Of a stretch of DNA of 64,000 nt, positions 45,401 through 54,800 are shown piece after piece. The position numbers and the translations under genes were made by a program. Each line of letters starts with the position of its first letter. The stretch's first letter is position 1. The DNA is taken from contig CM044962.1 of NCBI GenBank assembly GCA_024516035.1, positions 1,464,864-1,528,863 on the forward strand, given 5' to 3'. The notes under the pieces were generated by a model. The model was not told the origin of the DNA and searched no databases. It was given only the letters and a program-made list of their open reading frames with translations. Source of the DNA: Bactericera cockerelli. Its lineage: Eukaryota; Arthropoda; Insecta; Hemiptera; Triozidae.

Positions 45401-46481
45401 AATGAAGGAGGAGAAAAAAAGTTGTTTCTATCTCATAATGATTATAATTAGTAGATAGTAGACAATTATAAGTAGAAATTATAATATAGGTGCATCTCAT
45501 CATAATTAAGATTATATAAGACTAAATGAAAAAATGAAATATATGAAATAAATGGTTTAGGTAGGTAAATTTAACTTATTGGCAATAGATCAATAATATT
45601 TATGTTTCTTTGTTTCAAATATTCTTTAATTTTAATTTTTAGAGCATTTTCAATTTTTTTTTTATCTCTGTTGGTATTATATTCAATATTTTTTAACAGT
45701 CATATTTATATTCAGAGTAGACTGTGAGAGTGAAGGGACTCTTTAGTCTCATTCTTGCAAGATAAACAGACGTCTCATTTGACGTCAGACCATTGTTTTT
45801 CCAAGAAGGTCATTTTTGGGTTTTTTACAGCCAATTACGTAAAGTTTTATGCTATGTCCACTTCCTAGAAGTACTTATTGCACCTAATTTTAAGTCTACA
45901 TGTTTATTGTAAAAGACAAAAAAAATTATTGTCCTGAGGCCCTAAGTTGTCCAAAAATGTGTGAATCTGGATAGTATAATAATATCAGCTTATTTATACT
46001 GCCCAATTAGGACTATTAAAGTCCCATTATTTCAGCAGTAAGCCAAGGCATATTATGTGGTAAAAATCCCAAATGGGAGGATAACTTGTCATGTCCCGGC
46101 TGGGTTTTGAACTCATGGACTCTGGAATCATTAGATTCACTGAGTGCTGCCTTTACCACTGAGCTAATGGGATAAGTTTAATTTCAGGACAGTAGGTAAT
46201 TTCAGAAGCTAATTACCTACTTTCCTTGTTATAGAATAAGGAGAGGGAAAAATTGAATGGGTTACTTTACCATACATGCCCAAAATCTTTCCAGATTCTA
46301 GAGTGGCATTGTTTGTAGTCATCAGAGTGTGTGTCCGAGCCAGAACGTTTGATGCTGAAGAATTTTTAGGGAACCAGAGTTCCACATTTAGTCCTTTCGA
46401 AAGATCGTTTTTGGGCACCCTGATCCATGATGTGGAACAGAGCGCAACTGAATCGTTTTGAAAGGCGACAATAGAATACAT
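39419..46481 (-). CDS. DUF4806-family protein encoded inside element 1, eight coding exons
   Basis: Coding exons: 46271-46481, 44801-44983, 43918-44052, 42020-42163, 41658-41723, 40852-41102, 40283-40445, 39419-39507. All have AG/GT borders; phases are 1,1,1,1,1,0,1 and the sum is 413 codons plus stop. The N-terminus (MYSIVAFQNDSVALCSTSWI, then WFP) is the short domain seen at the start of DUF4806 proteins. Exons 2-3 are basic and acidic low complexity with KKKTKR and TPRKGEK, plausible nuclear localisation. Exon 6 forms a coiled coil (ALEKIEKKIADLTF). Exons 6-8 give the DUF4806 domain (SLNDLQSLEDQL ... MSWAGSVNKIAFKNFSNL ... VVKIIKNWLKNS). Molecular function is unknown. The acceptor directly precedes the ATG. 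I infer a TnpA-like role, because the gene lies inside a transposon. The alternative is a captured host gene. Confidence 0.82.
41922..41959. repeat. Perfect 18-bp hairpin, 2-nt loop
   Basis: TATTATGTATGTAACCTA is followed by TT and its exact inverse. In an intron of the DUF4806 gene. Confidence 0.9.
42733..43691 (+). mobile_element. mariner element, internally deleted, in a DUF4806 intron
   Basis: TIRs of about 30 bp start CGAGGTCCGACAATAAAGTT; TA target on both sides (42731-42732, 43692-43693). 959 bp against about 1.3 kb for intact mariners. Opposite strand to the host intron. Confidence 0.93.
42936..43584 (+). pseudogene. mariner transposase with central deletion
   Basis: The first 75 codons carry the N-terminal helix-turn-helix region (GRTTFYDWFKRFKEGRED, then DQRSGRP). 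After about codon 75 the frame shifts and reading resumes in another frame at GIILAEWVPEGQTVNQTYY. The second catalytic Asp (HQDNAPAHTA) and the third (YSPDLAPCDFFLFP) of the DD34D triad are present; the first Asp and roughly 120 residues are gone. Inactive, but the ends could still be mobilised in trans. Confidence 0.9.
44128..44680. repeat. Dispersed repeat R3 copy
   Basis: Starts TGGTTCTGTGAACTGTAAAC and ends CTCCCTCACTGCATTTGGTTAA. Same family as the array at 61137-63000. It is interrupted by the hairpin at 44272-44315. Confidence 0.65.
44272..44315. repeat. Perfect 20-bp hairpin, 4-nt loop
   Basis: GATTTTTACCACTGTTTAGC, CCTT, then the exact inverse. Other R3 copies lack it. Confidence 0.92.
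45975..46172 (-). repeat. SINE-B copy in DUF4806 intron 1
   Basis: ATATCAGCTTATTTATACTG at the tail end, and the head near 46170 with a mutated B box. Confidence 0.65.
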
Positions 46482-46591
46482 CTGCAAATAATAAAAATAA
46501 TACATACACATAAACAAGTTTTTCATAATAATAATTTCTTTGGACTTTCTGATTTTTTGTAGACCCTTTGACACCAGCAGTATACATTTTT

Positions 46592-46644
46592 AATATGACC
46601 ATCATTTTGAAATGTAGTCCACATTTTGAAATGATGGTCATATT
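46592..46644. repeat. Near-perfect 24-bp hairpin, 5-nt loop
   Basis: AATATGACCATCATTTTGAA and its inverse with two mismatches. It lies about 110 bp upstream of the DUF4806 start codon. Confidence 0.85.
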
Positions 46645-46688
46645 TGGATTAAAGTAATGTCCTCCAGCTTGGTTTTGAATATTAATTA

Positions 46689-47041
46689 GGGTATTTCAGA
46701 AAATATTCAGACCTTTCGATCTAGACAACATAATATTGTATGTGGTGTGACTTTTTTCTTCCAGACAGACCCTGAGTGGCTGCCCCTGAAAGGTCAATTG
46801 AAATTAAAACCATTCTAAAAGATGCCTAATGGGAATGGAATTTTTAATTAAATAAAATATATCCAGTAGTTTTAGTTTAAGATATTACAAAAACATCATT
46901 CTTTTGAAAAACCAAATTTGTGGCAAGGCACTCCAATAGAAAGGCAAATTTGAACTTTTTTAATGTAGAATAAACCCCCTCTAAAATGGTTCATAGAGTA
47001 TGTGGTTAACATATTTACCATCTTTTCTGAAACATCCTGTA
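46689..47041. repeat. MITE-like repeat between the two element-1 genes
   Basis: Ends AGGGTATTTCAGAA and TTCTGAAACATCCTGTA are imperfect inverses; a relative occupies about 1927-2280. No coding content. Confidence 0.45.
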
Positions 47042-47105
47042 TAGTTTTTGATAGCTAACTACATTTTAAATGTTCATGATCAATATTACAAAGGTCAAGT
47101 ATCAA

Positions 47106-49124
47106 TTATTGTATATGCACAATTTCCACAGCTGCTCTTGCATTTTCATCATTGAGAGGAAACATATACATTTTTGTCTTCACTTCGGACAAATCATGGA
47201 CTTCATAATTGTTGAATTCATTTCTGATAAGGTACATTCCCACATTTTTAGACTCACATGGTGATTCAAAAAGATTTTCAAGTGATTTGTAACATTTTCC
47301 GTACAATTTTATTGTGTTCTCTATAACGTAAATATTTCTTATGTCCAACACAGAGTTATTTTGCAAGAGAAAACATCTATTTCCCTTGGAATTTGTATTT
47401 AAAAAACTGTTTTTAATATAAGCTCTAGTGTACTGTGGTATGTCAGGTGAAATCATTGATGGCAATGGACCATTGTCATGAAGAGTTCTCTCTACAATTC
47501 CATTGGGCTTTGGTTGCCAAAATGTGTCATCATTACCTTCTTTATACCTGTTGTGTATCTGTTGCAGTGGCTGACTGGTTTTCTTTACCATTTTCTTTAG
47601 TTTGAAAAGGTAATTTTCAAATTTGAAGGCACTTATATTATCTAAACAACCATGCTCTTTAACATCATTTGTCAGATGTAATAGACTGTGTATGTTGAAA
47701 GACATATTTTCTTTTGTGTACAGAATTTTGAATGTTTGTAAAAAATATTCTAATAATTCATGGGCATAATCCATGTCTTCAGGGTGTCCAACACACAAGT
47801 ATCTCACGGCACACAAAAGTACGGTAAAATTGGTGAGTACTGATTTGTGTACAACATTTTTCATAACAAAGTAACCAGTGTACAGTAGAAACTGGCGGAA
47901 TTCTGTTGCCTTCCACATTTTGTAATGGGATAGAGACCGTGGTTTTCTACTGAATTCCAATGGTGTGAAACGACTTATTGCCATCAGCTTCTCAGATATC
48001 ACAGAAACTTGATGATTACTTAGGTAGTGCTTCATTTTAGCAGATTGCCAAAGAATAATTAATTTTTTGACAACACCGAGACATATTAAATGCATGTAGT
48101 CTAGAGGCAAGTTTTTGATGAGATTAAACCCCAATAGGTCCGTCAGTGGAGTTGCACCTTGGTGGAAATCTTCATCTTGTAGAGTTCGGTACTCTTGATC
48201 TGTCCTTGGCTCAGCTTGAGAAGATTTAGTATTAGGGAAGTACAATTTTTTGTTATACTTACCAACAATCTTACAACGAGGGCAACAGTTATACCCTGTA
48301 TGACCTTTTATATTTAATACATAACTTTTTGCAGGTGTGTCACAAATAATGTGTTTTAGTCTAATGAAATATTTTTTTCCCTCGTAGTAAAATCCGTCTC
48401 TGTACAGTAAATTGTACTCATTTGTAAATTTTTCAAAATACAAATTAATGTCTGGCTTGGACATCCCATAGTATATACCAAATGGGACCACGTGATGTGT
48501 ATCTACTAAAGAAATTAAAATTGGCCATAGTGCTGATGTATTGGATTTAAAGAGGGGGAGACCATCAATGTTAGCACATAAATTGACTATATTCCCTCTG
48601 TCACATTTATGAGGAATTAACTTTTTCAAAACATGTGTTAATCCAAAATGTAGATATGTACCAGGAATCATGTTTTCAATACTATTTATGGTTGTGGGGG
48701 TTCCTAAAAAGGTTCTGGAGTCTAATGGGAGCTCTGGATGGTAAGGCTTAAGAATTTTCAACAAGTCTGAAACATGAGATCTGTTTATGTTGTTTGCTAA
48801 AGCCCATTTACACAGTTCTTCTTTTAAACTGTTAGGTTGCTGTCTGGTATTTCTTGATCTCTCCTCTTCTTCTACACCTTCTTGTTCTGTTATTACTTCT
48901 ACAACTTCTTGTTCTGTTATTACTTCTACAACTTCTTGTTCTGTTATTACTTCTACACCTTCTTGTTCTGTTATTACTTCTACATCTTCTTGATCTCTCC
49001 TCTCTTCTACACATTCTTGTTCTCTTCTTTCATATATCTGTTGATTGACTCTTGGCTCAGCAGCAGCTCTTTGTCTTCTTTGTTGCCTTAAACTGAGGGT
49101 TTCCCATTCTTTTCGTCTTTCCAT
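47106..49124 (-). CDS. tnp2/CACTA-class transposase of element 1
   Basis: 672 codons, one exon, uninterrupted. The N-terminus is Arg-rich (RRKEWETLSLRQQRRQRAAA), followed by an 11-residue repeat EVITEQEGV/EVITEQEVV (four copies). The catalytic core has family boxes: NIDGLPLFKSN (first Asp), IICDTPAKSYVLNIKGHTGY with a following CCPRCK (second Asp plus Cys cluster), LPLDYMHLICLGVVKKLI, and SFNIHSLLHLTNDVKEHG with AFKFENYLFKLKK (probable acidic third residue). All are intact, so activity is plausible. An acceptor, TATTACAG, ends 4 bases before the ATG, so the mRNA is probably spliced from a leader near the element's right end. The DUF4806 gene follows 620 bp downstream on the same strand. Confidence 0.9.
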   Translation of the reverse strand: MERRKEWETLSLRQQRRQRAAAEPRVNQQIYERREQECVEERRDQEDVEVITEQEGVEVITEQEVVEVITEQEVVEVITEQEGVEEEERSRNTRQQPNSLKEELCKWALANNINRSHVSDLLKILKPYHPELPLDSRTFLGTPTTINSIENMIPGTYLHFGLTHVLKKLIPHKCDRGNIVNLCANIDGLPLFKSNTSALWPILISLVDTHHVVPFGIYYGMSKPDINLYFEKFTNEYNLLYRDGFYYEGKKYFIRLKHIICDTPAKSYVLNIKGHTGYNCCPRCKIVGKYNKKLYFPNTKSSQAEPRTDQEYRTLQDEDFHQGATPLTDLLGFNLIKNLPLDYMHLICLGVVKKLIILWQSAKMKHYLSNHQVSVISEKLMAISRFTPLEFSRKPRSLSHYKMWKATEFRQFLLYTGYFVMKNVVHKSVLTNFTVLLCAVRYLCVGHPEDMDYAHELLEYFLQTFKILYTKENMSFNIHSLLHLTNDVKEHGCLDNISAFKFENYLFKLKKMVKKTSQPLQQIHNRYKEGNDDTFWQPKPNGIVERTLHDNGPLPSMISPDIPQYTRAYIKNSFLNTNSKGNRCFLLQNNSVLDIRNIYVIENTIKLYGKCYKSLENLFESPCESKNVGMYLIRNEFNNYEVHDLSEVKTKMYMFPLNDENARAAVEIVHIQ

Positions 49125-49993
49125 AATACTGTAATATAGAAGTATAAACTTAGACTGTACTTCTTAAGTCCTGGAGGTTTTTGGTCTTTTAATTATGTTC
49201 ATGATATTTTTCTAACCATGTAGGTATTTAGAAGGTAAAAAAGATTTTTTCATTACCTTAACCCAAAAAGCTACATAAGGAAGTGAAAACTTCAACATTT
49301 CCCCTTTACTTGTGTAGTGTGTAGCTATCTGTATTTCCTGTGAAAATTACCACCATTTCAATTGAAATGTAATAACATCAAGATTAGAAAAAAAAAAAAA
49401 AACTGTAGAATGTACAAAAACCAAGTTTCCTTGGACTTGGACTACTTTCTGATTCCAAATTGTGTCAAAAATTTTGATTGTCTGATTTCAGTGTTTAGTT
49501 TTGAATATTTTATGGGTTCAGACTATTTTTTGGGTGTATTTATTTTTCATTGGTCAAATCATCTCTTTCTCTTCTCTTCCAAAGAAATTTGAACAAAGAA
49601 ATTTGAGAAGAAAGAAAAAACAGCTGAAACAAAATGTTGCTTTTTTGAAAGAGGTTTTACAAAGGGAAATTTCATACAGGTCTTATTGTCCTGGAAATTG
49701 AAGAGAGAAGGATAGACAAAGACTAGAAAGGAGAAACCCAACTGCTTTAGGTGGGAAAAAAACTTGCCATCTGGGGTCAAGAAGCAAGTGTCTTTATCAC
49801 TTGACTACCAAGGCAGGTGAAAACTGTCTTGGTTGGAAGATGTTTGATATCACATGTAAGGTGTGTGGGTGCAAAATCATGTAAAATGTACGTACTATAC
49901 AGGATTTTTAGATGGTGTATGATGTGAGATGTTGTATTGGTGTGCTCCCTGCTTGGCAGTCTTAAATTAAACTGATAATGAAATCCACATTAC

Positions 49994-50032
49994 CTGTCAC
50001 TGCTTCTTCACTAGCTTTTTGAAATACAAATT
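49994..50032 (-). other. Candidate 39-nt micro-exon upstream of the transposase
   Basis: TTCTTTCAG precedes and GTAATG follows. In the phase used throughout the DUF4806 gene (1 to 1) it reads FVFQKASEEAVT. It cannot be spliced in frame to DUF4806 exon 1 but could join exon 2. Alternatively it is chance. Confidence 0.35.
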
Positions 50033-50194
50033 CTGAAAGAAAAAAGTTCACATGAAATTTAGATTTACTTAGGTAGGTACTTTGTTTTTTAGAATAAGCT
50101 CAAGAGGTAGGTAAAAGTACCAACATTGATAATTATTTAAATGTGTGTACTATTAAAATTACATTCACTTGTGTAAAGTTAATTAGTTTGGTTT

Positions 50195-50420
50195 GATTGC
50201 AATGGGGTTCAACATTATTGTCAACTGCCATGTTTATATAGAACGGGGGTTTTACCCTCCATTTGCTGGCAACCTACAAAACCAGCTAGTCAAATTAACC
50301 TCACCCCCGCCTGAGTGGGGCTGGAAATAGCATTTCGAGGGATTGCGTCCATTTTAGTCCTCCTAATTTCGCTGGACGTTGCTTAAAATCGGTGATTGAA
50401 CAAGAACCGGTGTATTCACT
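50195..50420 (-). repeat. SINE-F (5S-headed) inserted near the right end of element 1
   Basis: Minus strand: GTGAATACACCGGTTCTTGT, AGCAACGTCCAGCGAAATTA, then the body module CTCAGGCGGGGGTGAGGTTA. It separates the conserved 584-bp right end from the interior. Confidence 0.75.
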
Positions 50421-50432
50421 TGATTTGTAAGA

Positions 50433-51016
50433 AAAGAAACTAACACAAGGGTATGTCTGTGAAAACCAAACACTTTTGCAAAAGAAGAAACTATAAAAAG
50501 ATTACACATTACACCTATTATGATATGATAAAACAACTTACGACTTTTAAAAAGATTACAACACTTACCTACAGGAGATTTTTTTTGTAATTTATGTTTA
50601 ACGTCGCATAAAACAAAGAACTTTAAAAATTAAAAACAAAATGCGTGCACGCTCTTAAGATATGGAGCCAGGCGCATTGCGGTGTTGCCACAGGGTATTG
50701 GATCTCGTTCGGAGACCGTTCCGAGACCATGTACTCGGGACGTTAGCTTGGAGTTAGCTTGGATCTTGTCCCGAGTTAGCTCGGGCATAGATCCGGGATA
50801 GGTTCCGAGTAAGTTGGTTAAACATTCTCCGGGAGAGTTTCTATCCATTCCCGTAGTACTCCCAGAGAAAGATGTTTCCGAGCACGCTTTTTTTACTCTC
50901 TCGTAGTACTCTCAGAGAAAGATGTTTCCGAGCACGCTGTTTTTACTCTCTCGTATCAATCTCCGAGACTACTATATCGGAGTTAGTAGATCAGAGACAC
51001 CTTTTTGTTTAAGGGG
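50433..51016. repeat. Right end of element 1 with subterminal palindromes
   Basis: Nearly identical, inverted, to 52131-52708. From the tip inward: TIR, TCTCGGAGATTGATACGAGA, two 49-bp repeats with GTGCTCGGAAACATCTTTCT, then CCCGAG and CTCGGG words. On the minus strand a donor-like CTGTAG/GTAAGT occurs at 50569, a candidate leader-exon end. The 72-codon frame here also exists in the other copy only because the DNA is conserved. Confidence 0.88.
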
Positions 51017-51896
51017 TATTTTTGTTACACTCATACAACCTCATACATATATATGACTAAAATTGAACTCCTTTCTGTTTTTTGCAACAAATTGAACAGA
51101 ACAACCTAATACAAACACTAGAAGAAATCTACTTTTTGATTGAATTTCATCATAAACAGAAATTTTTAATTTTTGTACATGTAGAAATGGGGTTGATTTA
51201 AAGTACTTATCATTTAAATAGCAAAAAATACTTTGTATCAAATAGAGGAAGTATTCTTCGACATGGGTAACAAAAAAATAATAAAATAAAACTAGATTTA
51301 TGAAATACTTAGAAAAATATAATGTGTACCTTAATCATTACTTTTAACAAACAAAAAAAATATTTTTTCTCTTGTGAGGAAAATTTTCTGTGTAGATTTA
51401 ACCCAGTTGAGACTAACTGCAACATTTGAACCTTTTGTCTTGTACTTTTTTAACAAAACCAAAAAACTATTAAATGACAGAAAATCTCTCCATTTTAAGC
51501 TCATTCATAATCTTATGAAATTTAAATCAGTAAAATATTAAGTAGAATAAGAAGATTACAAGGAATACTATTTATTTTCAATATAAATTCTCAAATTGAT
51601 AGATAATATTCAGAAAAATGAATAATAAAAGAAACCTGAAAAAAAAAATGAAAAGAAAAGAAAATAACATAAATTCAATAAAAGACCCTTCTTTTAAACT
51701 AATCCTAAGAGTAACAAATGATGCAAACTTAGAAGAAATATATAATATTTCTAAAATAAAAAAAAAATATATATAACGAAAAATATGACACTTATACCTA
51801 CTTCAAAAAGCAAGGGATTTAGAAAACACCTTTTAATAATCCTAAAGGTGGGAATATCACTGGAAGCACCATTTTCTTTGTTTCATTTGGGAATGG
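51017..51896. other. LITAF 3' flank
   Basis: AT-rich. The minus strand has AATAAA at 51571-51576, a candidate polyadenylation signal giving a 3' UTR of about 320 nt. Confidence 0.4.
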
Positions 51897-54800
51897 TTAC
51901 GATGCTTGGAACACACCAAGATCTCCCTTACAGTTGGGGCACTTGTGGTGGACAATCTTACATGAATCCATGCAGTATGGCACACACGAGAAGAGAGTGC
52001 AAATCCTGGGAATAAAATAAAAAACGTTTAAAAGTTATCACATTTGTGTTAGTGACTTCCTGATGCCACAAGTACTTGCTTTACTAAATTTTTACTAAAA
52101 ATGGGACTTGAACAACTGACCTGCAGGTTACCCCTTAAACAAAAAGGTGTCTCTGATCTACTAACTCCGATATAGTAGTCTCGGAGATTGATACGAGAGA
52201 GTAAAAACAGCGTGCTCGGAAACATCTTTCTCTGGGAGTACTACGAGAGAGTAAAAAAAGCGTGCTCGGAAACATCTTTCTCTGGGAGTACTGCGGGAAT
52301 GGATAGAAACTCTCCCGGAGAATGTTTAACCAACTTACTCGGAACCTATCCCGGATCTATGCCCGAGCTAACTCGGGACAAGATCCAAGCTAACTCCAAG
52401 CTAACGTCCCGAGTACATGGTCTCGGAACGGTCTCCGAACGAGATCCAATACCCTGTGGCAACACCGCAATGCGCCTGGCTCCATATCTTAAGAGCGTGC
52501 ACGCATTTTGTTTTTAATTTTTAAAGTTCTTTGTTTTATGCGACGTTAAACATAAATTAAAAAAAAATCTCCTGTAGGTAAATGTTGTAATCTTTTTAAA
52601 AGTCGTAAGTTGTTTTATCATATCATAATAGGTGTAATGTGTAATCTTTTTATAGTTTCTTCTTTTGCAAAAGTGTTTGGTTTTCACAGACATACCCTTG
52701 TGTTAGTATCTATTGATTGCAATCAATAGATACTACTACTAAAATAATTATGATCTATGGAGGAAATCCACATGATATTTTCCACCTGTTTACATGTATT
52801 GTGCATCCAATCCAACATAGCTTCAACCTGAAGAAACCTATTGAAGCTGCCTCCCTCCTCAAACATATTGAACCTGACATGGGATAAGTGAAAGTGACTA
52901 CAAATTGATGATTTACACAAAATAATTATATCTAACAATTTCTGATAAAAGTCCAACAAGTTGACTCTTCTAAAGTTCCTACATCATAGTTTTAGGGTGT
53001 AACTAAAAAGAAATTTTTCTCTACTTTAAAAAGTTTACTGTTCTAAAGTGTACCAATTTCCATGCATTAATCATAAGTGAGTTTTACACTCCAATTAGTG
53101 GGGTAAGCAATATCTAAACAATATCTTACATTTTACATTTTTTTATAGTCAAACCAGGATATGTATGTGGAAATGCTGGAGATTAACCTGTTCCAGATAT
53201 TCCACTTAATCAGAATCACACTCTTAACAGGTGTCTGACTGGGGGATTTTAAACAGGGAAAAGACCAGTGTTTTGCTAGACAACTATGAACAGAGAACTG
53301 ACTAGCTAAAGGCTTTTTAATAGGTTCACATTATTGAAGATTTGACTATACTGTTCCATAATCAATAGATCCTGTGTTCAATTCACAGTTTTTTTTTCTT
53401 TCAAACAGCAATTCTGTTCCCTTTAAAAATGAGACATTCCTAGCCCTTATCAGGCTAAGTGAGGTTAATGTGGGTAGCTGGGACTATTCCCAGTAAATTC
53501 AGTATACAACCCCCATTTTTATTTTAAATAAATAAATCTGTTCTCCGAAAATGTGAGGCTGGTATATCTAGCCCTACTCAGGCTGAGTGAGGTGAATGTG
53601 GGTATCTGGTACTGTTCCCATTAAATTCAGAATGAAATTCCCATCCTCACTATCTCAAATCAGGACAGGGGTTTTTCATGAACCAGTTATAACATATAAA
53701 AAAATATTGTAAGTTTAGAAGAAGTATTAAGTGTTGCAAATTTAGACAGTTTTTTTACTTGTAATAAGTACATTTTTTACTATAATGTGTTCATTAATTT
53801 TAATTTTTAAAACAGTAGCTTGTATTATTCAAGATTTGACTACTCCCCGTAATCTAAAGATTTTGGTTCATTTTTGTTGTTGTGAAACAGATAATTCTCC
53901 TTCTTTAGAAAATATGAGGCTGACATGTGTATACACAGCCTTTATCAGGCTGGGTGAGGTTAATGTGGCTACCTGGTACTATTCCCAGTAAATTCAGAAT
54001 AAAATGGCCCAACCCAGGCTCGGTGAGCTTAATGTGGGTAACAGGTTTGTGAGTTTCCTGCAAATGAGGGTAAAACCTCGGTCATGATATGACTATGCAA
54101 TTGAGGTTAAACCCACTTTAATCAAACAAAAAAAAAATCTGGAAGACTGTTCTTTTTTTTATGAATGCCATATTATAGTCAAAATTCTCTCTGGGTTCTA
54201 TTTCCTAATTTCATCTCTAATAATCTCAACTTCTGTTCTGGTAGTCTTTGTCTTCGGGCAGCCTGCTGCTGGGCAGGAAGATGGCATTTCAGCACATCTC
54301 TCTCTTAATTACCTATATGTATAATAGATTTAGATTAATTAAGTCCACTTGGCTTAATTTATCTGCTGATTCTATGTATTATATTCTGTTTGTTTCATGT
54401 TTTTGTTTGTTACATATTTTTGCTTTTAATTCTTTTACCATGAAAATGGAAAAATATAAAACTGAAAAACACAAATTGTCTTCTTATTTATTAATGTTAG
54501 CATTTCATCAACAGCTTTTCATCATTGTAGAACCAAATTGCCTTGAAATAGTATATTTTTCATCAAATCCAAATTAATTTTAAAAATTTCCTGTGAAATC
54601 ACAATTTTCAATTTTTTCCGGGCAATGGCGGTGGTATGAAATTCAATATGGAGCCCCTTAATTATTAAGTAGGTATTCAATTTCCAAAACCTTGTAAAAA
54701 TAAGCTTAATAAAATGCTCAGGGGGAGGAAATAGTAAGCTTATAAAAGTGTTTCTAAAATGTTAAGCCTTGTCAAAATAAGCTTTATAAAATGTTTGAAT

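Larger units (their letters stand above)
35456..51016 (-). mobile_element. 15.6-kb CACTA/Mirage-like transposon with transposase and DUF4806 gene (element 1)
   Basis: Both ends start CCCCTTAAACAAAAA and are flanked by TA (35454-35455, 51017-51018). The left and right subterminal regions differ in sequence but each contains many CTCGGA/TCCGAG palindromes. A 3.55-kb relative at 52131-55683 has the same pair of ends, which shows that they belong together. Genes run on the minus strand from the right end: candidate leader exon, tnp2-type transposase (47106-49124), then the eight-exon DUF4806 gene (39419-46481). Later insertions are nested inside: two foldback elements, a hAT MITE, mariner and SINEs. 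TIR-bounded elements with 2-bp target duplications and tnp2 transposases belong to the CACTA/Mirage/Chapaev group. Unity of the whole 15.6 kb is an inference from the ends and the derivative. Confidence 0.8.

Noticed and set aside
48787..49091. Several plus-strand frames rich in Cys, Leu, Phe and Tyr
   Set aside because: They are the complement of the 33-bp repeat in the transposase N-terminus.
50630..50848. 72-codon frame in the right end, extended to 109 codons in element 2 (52188-52517)
   Set aside because: Near-identical DNA explains the shared frame. It has no motif, and lies in the palindromic end where promoter and binding sites are expected.
54248..54577. 109-codon plus-strand frame inside element 2, and a minus-strand reading QQQAARRQRLPEQ as a transposase N-terminus
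   Set aside because: The plus frame has no motif. The minus reading is in the wrong orientation for a transposase remnant in element 2.
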